12,562 nucleotides of DNA from an uncultured Erysipelotrichaceae bacterium. GTDB taxonomy: Bacteria > Bacillota_I > Bacilli_A > Erysipelotrichales > Erysipelotrichaceae. Both the position numbers and the translations under genes were made by a program. The stretch lies in the NCBI GenBank assembly GCA_937893115.1, contig CALBGK010000222.1, positions 1 to 12,562 on the forward strand, in the 5' to 3' direction. A model generated the notes under the pieces. That model saw nothing but the letters and a program-made list of their open reading frames with translations, made no database searches and was not told where the DNA came from. Shown here in pieces: positions 5,054 to 12,562 of this stretch. Within the stretch, counting starts at the first letter, position 1; every line of letters starts with the position of its first letter.

Positions 5054-7903
5054 TTATAGTCCGAATACTGACTTATCTACATATGGATTTTCATCTAAGT
5101 ATTTTTGGATGATATCATCAAGCCCTTCCTTCTGGAACTCGACTTTAACCTTATTTGAATCTACAGTATCTTTGTCGTAAACAAATCTCTCTAAGATATC
5201 ATCTATCTTCTTAAATGTATCGCTAGAAATGTCTGCAATATTCTTTAAGATAGCACGAGTTTGTTTTTTAGTTCTTCTTGTTCCGCTTGTACTAGCTGAA
5301 CTTGGCTTACCTGTATAAGAAGAACCACCACCGAATACTTCATTATAAGCTTGTTCGAATTCGTTCTGACTCATATTGGCAACTGTCTTTGTAAGATTCA
5401 TATCGCTAGCTTCTAAGTCATTATTGTTTAGATAATCGACAAGATTATTATATTGCCCCATATCTTCATATTGTTTTCTTACTTGTAAAGCTTTTGAATT
5501 AGCTATCGTCTTACCGTTTGAATCCTTAACACCTTCTATTGTACCAGTTTCCTTTAATGCGAATTGCTGCTCATATGATAATTTATATTCTTTTGAAAAG
5601 TCGTTCACACTACTTGAGAAATCAGAATCATATTGAGTGTCAAATAGGTAGTTCTTAGCTTGGGAAGATAGATTAGAACTATTTAGATAATTGATGTAGT
5701 CTTGCTTCTTATCTTCACCAGACATACTATTATAGGCTTCTTTACTCATGAAGTATTCATATAAAGGTACACCAGCATCTAAAGCTCCGTTGGCTTTATT
5801 AAGGCTAGTATCTTGATAATTTATTCCTTTTGAGTTTAGATATTGGCTCTTTTGTTCATCTCTTGAATATTCTCTAATATCAGAAATAATATCAGCTTTT
5901 TGAGAATCATCTAATGAGTCGTAAGCCATTGAATTTACAAATTCTCTAACGTATGTATCATCAAGCTTATTTTTATCTTTTTGGAAGTTAGTAAACTCAT
6001 CATTTAATAACTTATAAGTATTACCATCATAAGTGATAGAAGTAGTAGAACTAGAAGGAAGTACATTTGCTTCACCAGTGGCATTGTATAAACTGATAAT
6101 CTCGTCGGATAAATCGTCACTCTCGTTGCTTTTATAATAGCCAGGCGACAGTTCTAATAGTGCTCTTCCTACCCATCCTAAGCCCAAATCTTCTCTTTGC
6201 ACTTCTTCGCCTTTGGAATTGATAGAAGCTTGGCCAAATTTAGATAAGATAGGTATCTTATTTACAAATTGTTTTAGTGTTTTGTCGATAGGCCCTGTAT
6301 TTGGATAAGTTGTTCTTTGTGTCCCATCGATAACTCTAGCAATCTGCCCAAAAATTGTAGGCACATATTGCATCGCATAGCTAGATGCTGCACTGGTAAC
6401 CATATCGATAGCTTTTTCTACACTTAATTCAGAATAAGTGTTGATGGTATCCATCAAACCTGATAACATCGATGTTTCAAAGATAGGTTCAGCAGTTGCT
6501 GTAAGAATATCTAAGGTATTATCTAAAATGTTACCATCATTTTCGCTAGTCAATTGGCGATATACCTCTGCTCCGATAGCTAAAGGCATGATAGTTGGTG
6601 ATGCCCAGTCGATAGTATACGAACCCCACGGAAAGACTATCGAGTAATTTTGTTCGCCTAGTTCCTGGTCATATCTTTGCTTGCGATCTTTATCATCATC
6701 GGCAATTCTTAAGATACCATTAGATGCTAAAAACATACCTAAGGCAGCAATTCCTGTTCCGGTTAAGCCTTGAGATAGACTATCTATATACTCATTGGCA
6801 CTTATCTTGCCTTGTTTGAGGTCACCGGTTCTCTTAGATAATGTATAAATTAGATTGATAGGAGAATACTCGACGCCTCTTTTAACTATATTAATTGGTG
6901 TCTTTTTAAATGGTAACACAGCATCGGCAAATAGCTTAAACACTCTGTGTTTATTAAGAAATCCATTTATCGCATTAAGAGCCTGAACATTATCACGATA
7001 AGTAGCCTTTAAAGATTCTTTCATGGCATAGTCTTGCCCTTTTTCAAATAATTCAGTGTTAATGTCGTTCTCAGTTAAGCCATTAGCTTTCATAAACTGA
7101 GCTAAGGATTTAGCATAACGGTCTTTGGAGAAGAATAAGTCTTCTTTTTCTAGAAGTGCTGAATTGAGTTTAACTAATTTATTTAAAGCTCTTCCTATTA
7201 CTTTATCGTTATTATATACATCTCTATTTTGTTGAATAAGCTCCGATAAATCATATTTACCATTCTTGTCCATAAGATTACTAGAGATTTTATCATAGTC
7301 TTTCTTAGCAAACTCGATTAAGGCCTTATCTTTAGAATTGAGCACAGTCTTGGTTCTTTCATCGATTAAACCTGACTTTTGAGATGCGCTTTCTATAGCT
7401 GCGCCGACATAGTTTTTAATATCGACAACTGGTTTAAATACTAAGTTACCTGTAATGTTTCTTATATGTGTCTTCGGATTTCCAAGCATTGATAAGAAAC
7501 GCCATGTGTTTAACTTATCCATTAATGTTGATGGCATCTGTTTTCCGATATCGATTGATATCTCGTTTAAAACACTAGTAATCTCTTCTTCAGTCTTAGC
7601 ATTTAATAGTTTGGTCTTAAGTTCATCGCTTATTTTTATTTTTGGAGCTTTCTTACCACGTGCAATATCTAAAGTATTTTGGATGCGTCTTATATTTTGC
7701 TCAGTGGTTATAAGTCTTCCTTCTGGCGTTAAACGTTTAAGAATGCGCATCGCTTGTAAACTACTAGCTGCTTCATGTACCTTCTTAGTTAATTCACTTG
7801 CGACCTTTATTGCATTTTTGCTATCACCAGTTTCACCTAGTTTTCTTAGTAATACTTCACCTTGAGCAATTACTTGTGAATTAGAATCTTTACTAGATAT
7901 CGA
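5054..7903 (-). CDS. C-terminal half of a giant phage polyvalent protein, LPD38-like (frameshift-separated)
   Basis: The frame is open from 7903 to a TAA at 5054. The first ATG (7750; 898 residues) has no Shine-Dalgarno, and the 51 codons upstream (SSKDSNSQVIAQGEVLL...) are clearly coding, so this continues the upstream gene. Numbered from that ATG, residues 1-13 (MRILKRLTPEGRL) and 82-101 (TWRFLSMLGNPKTHIRNITG) are recurrent in Firmicutes phage polyvalent proteins. Residues 278-300 (VLPFKKTPINIVKRGVEYSP) and 458-480 (QYVPTIFGQIARVIDG) suggest the large polyvalent protein-associated domain LPD38. Residues 328-346 are hydrophobic and may associate with membrane. A Gly/Ser/Thr-rich linker near 800-825 precedes a charged C-terminal domain ending VFGL. 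Iyer and colleagues proposed that such proteins are carried with phage DNA and act early in the host; the role of this half is unknown. Confidence 0.75.
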   Translation of the reverse strand, partial: SISSKDSNSQVIAQGEVLLRKLGETGDSKNAIKVASELTKKVHEAASSLQAMRILKRLTPEGRLITTEQNIRRIQNTLDIARGKKAPKIKISDELKTKLLNAKTEEEITSVLNEISIDIGKQMPSTLMDKLNTWRFLSMLGNPKTHIRNITGNLVFKPVVDIKNYVGAAIESASQKSGLIDERTKTVLNSKDKALIEFAKKDYDKISSNLMDKNGKYDLSELIQQNRDVYNNDKVIGRALNKLVKLNSALLEKEDLFFSKDRYAKSLAQFMKANGLTENDINTELFEKGQDYAMKESLKATYRDNVQALNAINGFLNKHRVFKLFADAVLPFKKTPINIVKRGVEYSPINLIYTLSKRTGDLKQGKISANEYIDSLSQGLTGTGIAALGMFLASNGILRIADDDKDRKQRYDQELGEQNYSIVFPWGSYTIDWASPTIMPLAIGAEVYRQLTSENDGNILDNTLDILTATAEPIFETSMLSGLMDTINTYSELSVEKAIDMVTSAASSYAMQYVPTIFGQIARVIDGTQRTTYPNTGPIDKTLKQFVNKIPILSKFGQASINSKGEEVQREDLGLGWVGRALLELSPGYYKSNESDDLSDEIISLYNATGEANVLPSSSTTSITYDGNTYKLLNDEFTNFQKDKNKLDDTYVREFVNSMAYDSLDDSQKADIISDIREYSRDEQKSQYLNSKGINYQDTSLNKANGALDAGVPLYEYFMSKEAYNSMSGEDKKQDYINYLNSSNLSSQAKNYLFDTQYDSDFSSSVNDFSKEYKLSYEQQFALKETGTIEGVKDSNGKTIANSKALQVRKQYEDMGQYNNLVDYLNNNDLEASDMNLTKTVANMSQNEFEQAYNEVFGGGSSYTGKPSSASTSGTRRTKKQTRAILKNIADISSDTFKKIDDILERFVYDKDTVDSNKVKVEFQKEGLDDIIQKYLDENPYVDKSVFGL

Positions 7904-10900
7904 CTAGTTCTTTGTTAGTGGTTGGTTTATAAGAGAATAAGCCAGCGCCGATATCAGCTTTTAGCTCATCTTCTGCATCACCTTTTAAGGCTCCACTCTC
8001 ACCAATAGTTCTAGCAGTCATAGAGACTTTCTCATTTTCTCCAGTTCTCTTAGGTGCTACAAAATCATTTTTAGGATTTTCGCCTTGCATGATTTTTCCA
8101 TATTCATCAAGATATTCGTTATATTTATCGGTATCTAATTGCTTCTTCATTTCCGCAACCATCTCACCGACATCAATTTGGATATCTTGGCGCCAGTCTT
8201 CGCCATACATTGATTTTGCAAGTCTTGTATCGTCCTTAGTCAATAAATCATAGAGATTTTTAGTCATATCACCGACATTTAATCCCCAAGCAGTATCCGA
8301 TTTTCCATTCATGGTCAAAAATTCTTCAACCGCATCATCAAAGTCTCGAATTTTTCTACCTTTCAAGACACTTTTTTTAGTGAATCTTATACCATTTGGC
8401 ATTTGTTTATTTAAGACAAAGGCATTTTCGGTCTGTACATCTCTTGCCTTTTTAGGATCTAAGAAATATGTATGACCTTTGAAAAACTCTTTAGCTTCTT
8501 CTTTGAACGGGTCTTTTACTTCTACCGTTGAAGTATTGAATATATATTCAGCTATATCATCATAAGTATCAGTATAGACAAAACCGTCTTCCTTTAATTC
8601 AGTGAGTGCTTGATTACATAGCTTTTTAAATTTATCAGTATCATTGATATTATATTCCTTAATATACTTGTCATATATCTTGTCATAATCAGATACTGTA
8701 TCATCGGTGGTTTTTAGACCTATGGATGCTTTATTATTAGAATTTTTATTGACATTTTGTTTTGAATTTGAGATATTATCAATAGAAACAGGAGTTGCGG
8801 TTCGTCCGCTTGTGCTCCTGTTTTCTTTTATTCTTGTGATGTCATAAAAATAAGGTTTATTATCTTTTACCAAGATATTTAAAACTCCATCATAGTAAGT
8901 AATTTTACTTCCATTATCAATGCCAAACTCAACTTTAAATGTATCGAACACCCTATTATCATTCGATTTAAAATTGTCATTTAACGATAAAGGTTTCGCA
9001 GTCATCGTTATTCCACCTAAATCAATTGCGATTTGTTGTTTTGCGTTTTTTATCTCTCCAAATATATTTTTAGCAGGATAAGCATACTCTCCTGCGCTTC
9101 TGCTATTGAATTCTGCATCATAAATATCACCGACATTTAAAAGTTTCCCTTTGTATTGATCAATTAAATAATTTCTTAATTTCGCAGAAGCAGAATTTCC
9201 TGGATAATTATTCAAAGTTTTGTCAATTTCGTGATCTTTATACACAGGGACTGTATCTTTAATACCTACCGAAAACTTATACTTATTTGCATATTCATTT
9301 ATTTTATCTCTTCTTGATTCAGCCTCAGGGTCATATTCGATGGTTTCTATTCCATATTCATTTAATCTGTTGACTAAATCTTGATTAGTCCCCTTAGGAT
9401 AATATGCTTGTCTAACTTCATCGAATCTAATAGCTCTTTGTGGCTTAGCTTCAAAGTAAGTTTTAGTAAGTTTACTTCCTTCATTTAAGATATCTAGGAA
9501 TTCTTTTGCCAGGGCATCAGTTATTTGATAATCATATTTAATGAATTCTCTTTTTACCTTAGTAGGCGTTAGATTATTCATCTTGGCAATATTAGATGAG
9601 ACATCACTAAAATCTTCAAATGCAGTCCAAGTATCAGCATCCTTATACTTCCATCTTGATACTATGCTTTCTCTTAGTGCATTATATCTATTATTTAGTT
9701 CTTCATATCCAGGTTCCTCACTAGCTAAGTAGTTTTCGGCATCAATGATATCATCGATACTGTTAAATTCTTTACTATTAGCTGCAAGAAGATTAGTAAG
9801 CCCACTACCAAAACCGCCTTTAGCAGTTTGAGATTGTGATCTCATATTATCAACGACAGATTCAAGTGTATAAGGGTCGTGTGTCTTATTAAACGCTCTT
9901 CTGTTGCCAGATTTTGTATAATGTTCTGCTCCATTTACTATTCCCTTATCATTGATTAGAGAATTTATTTTATTCTCGGCCCAGATATAATAATCTTCAT
10001 CAATTAATGAGTCTACCTTTTCTCTAAAAGCTTTATCATCGATTACTCCACCATTTTCATTTATTCTATATGTGTTTCTTAAATCATTCGCATTGTGCAT
10101 AATACGCATAAGAGCAGAGTCGCTAGGATTAGAGTACTCTTCAATGTTGCGTTTAAGAATATTCCGTCTTCTCTGTGGAGCGTTTTCTGGTAGTTCATCA
10201 TATCGCTTTTGATATTCTTTGACATATTCTTGAGATACTCTTTTAGCAATATCGACAGCTTCATTTGAACTTTCATAATAGCCATCAGCTAATGTTTCTA
10301 TTTCTTCTTTCGATAATATTTTACTAAGAGCATTATCGCTAGTGTCGATTTCTTTTCTAGGAAGTTCCCCTATGTCCATTCCATTTTCTTCTAGATAAGC
10401 AAGTTTTAGAAGTTCGTTATCAATAAGGTTATCTATCCTACCATTATTTAAACTATCTTCTATGTTGCCTGGTTCAAAACTGACACTTTTCCCCATATTA
10501 TATTTCTTTGATAATTCTCTAATTTGTGAATATAGTTTAGAACCTTCATCATAATCCACTTCATATTCGACTGTAGGGAATGTTGGTGTCCAAGCATCAC
10601 CAGAGTAGACTTTATTTCTTGCGCTGCTTTCAGGGTCTATTGTATTTGAATCAAAAACAAGTGATATATCGCCAAAGTCTTCATGATTGATATCATCTCT
10701 AGTTACCGCGATAGATGGCATTGCAAGCCCACCTAAGTCTAAAGATTTTCTTAATTTGTCAGCACTTGTGTTATGAATTGCTAACAAATCTTTTACTCTG
10801 GTGCTATCTAAACCAATTGAGCGGCCATTGTTATTGACATTTGATTGAGAATTTGAGATATTGTTATCAAGATATAAGTGCTGTTTCTTCGGCGATTGTA

Positions 10901-12562
10901 GCCCAAGAGCCTCAGTAATTATATCTTTTTTTGTTTTTCCGACCGGATATATTAAGTTACCATCGAGTTTTTTGTTGTAATAAGTGATTATACTATTTCT
11001 TCCATATGCGCTAAGAACAAAATTACTGTCTATATCAACATTATTATATTTTCCTCTGCCATCCGGTTTAATCGCAGCTAAAAGAACTCGGTTACTATTA
11101 TCTGTCGCCTTAAGTAAAGCCACTATGCTATCGCCTTGATATTTAAATACAGCGATAGGGTCTTCCAATAATTCTGGAAGTTTTTTAAGTGTCTCTTTAG
11201 AAATATTATGCTGATGTTTCCCGGTTCCAATGCCCAGGCCGTTTTTAATATGAACTTCTGTCATCAACATAGGATAATTATTGTATCCTAGACTGGTCAT
11301 CCATTGAGGAGAGTCATCTCGCACTTCAACAGCATTCATAGTAGATTTAAAGGTACCGTTGCTTATCGCTTCAACTTCTTGGTCAAAACTAGTATTTAGA
11401 CTATATACCAAGTCGCCAGATACACCGATATTTGAGGTATTAACATTTCTATCTCTAAACGCTTTTAAGAAATTGTATTCAATATTCTTTAATGCATCGT
11501 TATTGCCTAGTAGCTCATTAGTATTGATTACATTTTTAATATTCTCATACATTCTATATGCTAAAGATTCATTGTAATTGATTAGACGATTGATAAATTT
11601 GTCGTCACCTAGCTTGTTCTGCATTTCAATGGCGACGAATTCTTTCAGCGCTTCTTCATCACTTAATTTAATTCCTTTAGATGTATATTGTCTTTTAATA
11701 TTCTCAACTCTTCTATTTAGTTCTTTTTTGTCATAGTCTTCTGTTACTAAGTCTTGAATATTTTTATATGTTTTTGCATTTTCGACATTATGCGTTAACT
11801 CATGCGTAAAAACAGTTAAAGGGCCTAAATTAGAATTAGGATTGATATATAGTTGCTTAGTCTCTGGCATGTACATACCATCTGTCTCTAAGTCTGTATC
11901 AAAAGCTAAGTTAACACCTAATTTATTGGCATAGTCTTGAACTGAATCTACTTGTCCCTTAACTTCAGGCGACAAAGTAGAATATTGAAGTGCATCCATA
12001 TTGATACCCTTACGAGACAATAATTCTTGTGATTGAGCCTTAAGCCTTTCAACACTTTGTCTAGCTTTGATGTTAGTTTTAGTTTCAGCATCTACTTGTG
12101 GTTGCAAGAAACGGTAGAAGTTTTCTTGAATAGTTTGAGCGTCTAATGGTTTTACTTCATCCTGTTTAAACTGAACTGCATCACCAACGGTAGATTTTTG
12201 ATAATAATTACTGATTGCAACATTTGCCATATTGATAGCTGAATCAATGGCATTAATATCTGCTTCGGTTAAAGTGTTATCTCTTTTAAACTGTTCTAGA
12301 GTCTGTATTTCGGCCTTAGCTTGGTTTACGGCTTTTCTATTTCTTAATGTAGGCACAACGTTACCTAAGCCACCAAGCACACCACCAGAAATAGCGCCCA
12401 TTGCTACACTGGCGAATAGATCTCCTGGATTATACTCCCAATTGCCTAAAGTAATTCCATCAATAACGGCATCTACATTATATTCAATTCCTTCTTCAAG
12501 GCCTTCTGACATAGCTTGACTTGCAATAGCAGCTAAAGCCATTTGCCCTGATTTTTTAGCGA
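7893..12562 (-). CDS. Giant phage polyvalent protein: zincin-like peptidase, MuF-C/BECR-like domain, LPD3-like domain (5' end outside window)
   Basis: The frame is open to the right edge (AKKSGQ precedes the first Met at 12542), so the true start is outside. Numbered from that Met, residues 22-67 have a glycine zipper (MGAISGGVLGGLG). Residues 243-254 carry TVFTHELTHNVE, a zincin HExxH, with E301 a possible third ligand. Residues 384-548 resemble MuF-C / BECR-fold putative RNase domains (ISKETLKKLPELLEDPIAVF, then SAYGRN and GNLIYP). Residues 583-660 hold a recurrent module (LLAIHNTSADKL, LGGLAMPSIAVT, SGDAWTPTFP), and 1030-1075 hold FEAKPQRAIRFDEV. About 1100-1245 looks LPD3-like (ending PYFYDITRIK). 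The last part (1290-1549) is unassigned. Duplicated linkers occur at 561 and 1256. The frame ends at TAG 7893-7895, where a frameshift separates it from the LPD38-like half. This is a virion- or conjugation-delivered multi-effector by analogy, not by proof. Confidence 0.75.
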   Translation of the reverse strand, partial: AKKSGQMALAAIASQAMSEGLEEGIEYNVDAVIDGITLGNWEYNPGDLFASVAMGAISGGVLGGLGNVVPTLRNRKAVNQAKAEIQTLEQFKRDNTLTEADINAIDSAINMANVAISNYYQKSTVGDAVQFKQDEVKPLDAQTIQENFYRFLQPQVDAETKTNIKARQSVERLKAQSQELLSRKGINMDALQYSTLSPEVKGQVDSVQDYANKLGVNLAFDTDLETDGMYMPETKQLYINPNSNLGPLTVFTHELTHNVENAKTYKNIQDLVTEDYDKKELNRRVENIKRQYTSKGIKLSDEEALKEFVAIEMQNKLGDDKFINRLINYNESLAYRMYENIKNVINTNELLGNNDALKNIEYNFLKAFRDRNVNTSNIGVSGDLVYSLNTSFDQEVEAISNGTFKSTMNAVEVRDDSPQWMTSLGYNNYPMLMTEVHIKNGLGIGTGKHQHNISKETLKKLPELLEDPIAVFKYQGDSIVALLKATDNSNRVLLAAIKPDGRGKYNNVDIDSNFVLSAYGRNSIITYYNKKLDGNLIYPVGKTKKDIITEALGLQSPKKQHLYLDNNISNSQSNVNNNGRSIGLDSTRVKDLLAIHNTSADKLRKSLDLGGLAMPSIAVTRDDINHEDFGDISLVFDSNTIDPESSARNKVYSGDAWTPTFPTVEYEVDYDEGSKLYSQIRELSKKYNMGKSVSFEPGNIEDSLNNGRIDNLIDNELLKLAYLEENGMDIGELPRKEIDTSDNALSKILSKEEIETLADGYYESSNEAVDIAKRVSQEYVKEYQKRYDELPENAPQRRRNILKRNIEEYSNPSDSALMRIMHNANDLRNTYRINENGGVIDDKAFREKVDSLIDEDYYIWAENKINSLINDKGIVNGAEHYTKSGNRRAFNKTHDPYTLESVVDNMRSQSQTAKGGFGSGLTNLLAANSKEFNSIDDIIDAENYLASEEPGYEELNNRYNALRESIVSRWKYKDADTWTAFEDFSDVSSNIAKMNNLTPTKVKREFIKYDYQITDALAKEFLDILNEGSKLTKTYFEAKPQRAIRFDEVRQAYYPKGTNQDLVNRLNEYGIETIEYDPEAESRRDKINEYANKYKFSVGIKDTVPVYKDHEIDKTLNNYPGNSASAKLRNYLIDQYKGKLLNVGDIYDAEFNSRSAGEYAYPAKNIFGEIKNAKQQIAIDLGGITMTAKPLSLNDNFKSNDNRVFDTFKVEFGIDNGSKITYYDGVLNILVKDNKPYFYDITRIKENRSTSGRTATPVSIDNISNSKQNVNKNSNNKASIGLKTTDDTVSDYDKIYDKYIKEYNINDTDKFKKLCNQALTELKEDGFVYTDTYDDIAEYIFNTSTVEVKDPFKEEAKEFFKGHTYFLDPKKARDVQTENAFVLNKQMPNGIRFTKKSVLKGRKIRDFDDAVEEFLTMNGKSDTAWGLNVGDMTKNLYDLLTKDDTRLAKSMYGEDWRQDIQIDVGEMVAEMKKQLDTDKYNEYLDEYGKIMQGENPKNDFVAPKRTGENEKVSMTARTIGESGALKGDAEDELKADIGAGLFSYKPTTNKELVDI
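8715..8777 (-). repeat. Interdomain linker repeat, copy 2
   Basis: It encodes NISNSKQNVNKNSNNKASIGL just after the LPD3-like domain. It is the second copy of the linker at 10815-10862, and shared DNA blocks point to duplication rather than convergent composition. Confidence 0.7.
8808..9245 (-). other. LPD3-like domain of the polyvalent protein
   Basis: Residues 1100-1245 run from VYKDHEIDKTL to YFYDITRIK. The final YDG-containing strand plus the PYFYDIT ending is typical of polyvalent-protein domain LPD3 as I remember it. The function of LPD3 is unknown. The call rests on a short pattern only. Confidence 0.4.
10815..10862 (-). repeat. Interdomain linker repeat, copy 1
   Basis: It encodes NISNSQSNVNNNGRSIGL between the MuF-C/BECR-like domain and the next module. 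Its DNA begins AATATCTCAAATTC and contains AAATGTCAATAA, both shared exactly with copy 2 about 2.1 kb downstream in the gene. Confidence 0.7.
10899..11393 (-). other. MuF-C / BECR-like putative toxin-nuclease domain
   Basis: Residues 384-548 carry the pattern of the phage MuF C-terminal / Barnase-EndoU-ColicinE5-RelE-like families: a HQHNIS segment, a KLPELLEDPIAVF helix, short strands, then VLSAYGRN and GNLIYP. These families are predicted RNases used by phages and conjugative elements against host or rivals. Which exact family applies is uncertain from inspection alone. Confidence 0.5.
11790..11804 (-). other. HELTH zincin motif codons of the polyvalent protein
   Basis: Residues 247-251 of the visible protein read HELTH in the context TVFTHELTHNVENA, a textbook HExxH zinc-peptidase motif: two His ligands and a catalytic Glu. 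A downstream Glu in ALKEFVAIEM is a reasonable third ligand, as in other polyvalent-protein peptidases. Confidence 0.7.

Noticed and set aside
7455..7865. A 136-codon plus-strand open frame opposite the polyvalent gene, and several shorter ones (4962-5180, 6438-6647, 9541-9732, 11359-11577, 12232-12519)
   Set aside because: They lie antisense to strongly coding sequence, show no recognisable domains or ribosome binding sites, and have composition expected of complementary-strand shadows.
2420..7895. Recoding of TAG as a sense codon, since all three disrupted frames end in TAG
   Set aside because: Reading through does not help: TAA follows at once or within two codons, and homology resumes in the +1 frame. 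recG itself ends normally with TAG at 3034.

Overview
The window looks like a low-GC Bacillota chromosome, possibly an Erysipelotrichales- or Mollicutes-related gut lineage. The grounds are strong AT bias, a PolC-type replicative polymerase with an embedded PHP domain, strong AAGGGGG-type ribosome binding, and a phage polyvalent protein of a kind familiar from gut Firmicutes. The lineage is inferred, not demonstrated. Every supported gene lies on the minus strand, so transcription runs from right to left.

Left part (1-4783), host housekeeping genes in transcription order: recG (broken), rnc (frameshifted at the C-terminus), a GltD-like FAD/Fe-S oxidoreductase, and polC (N-terminal 387 residues, running off the left edge). 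Spacing is tight: 14 bases recG-rnc, an ancestral ATGA overlap rnc-oxidoreductase, 11 bases oxidoreductase-polC. This indicates one operon with a weak candidate promoter upstream of recG.

Middle (4784-5053): a 270-base gap with two hairpin terminators reading leftward, a pair of imperfect 25-base direct repeats, and a tandem 11-base repeat. It is the likely junction between chromosome and mobile element.

Right part (5054-12562): the 3' end of a phage- or ICE-type element, occupied by one enormous polyvalent protein whose start lies beyond the right edge. It carries a glycine-zipper segment, an HExxH zincin-like peptidase, a MuF-C/BECR-like putative RNase effector domain, further polyvalent modules separated by a duplicated Asn/Ser-rich linker, an LPD3-like domain, and a C-terminal LPD38-like half. 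A frameshift at 7893-7903 splits it into two reading frames.

The most striking overall feature is that three genes (rnc, recG, the polyvalent protein) each carry one lesion that moves the reading frame by +1. Each looks like a net internal deletion of a length equal to 2 modulo 3. These are either real gene decay around an integrated element or a systematic assembly artefact. I saw no RNA genes or CRISPR array. A complete novel system cannot be claimed from this window; the polyvalent protein's uncharacterised modules are the best candidates for new biology.
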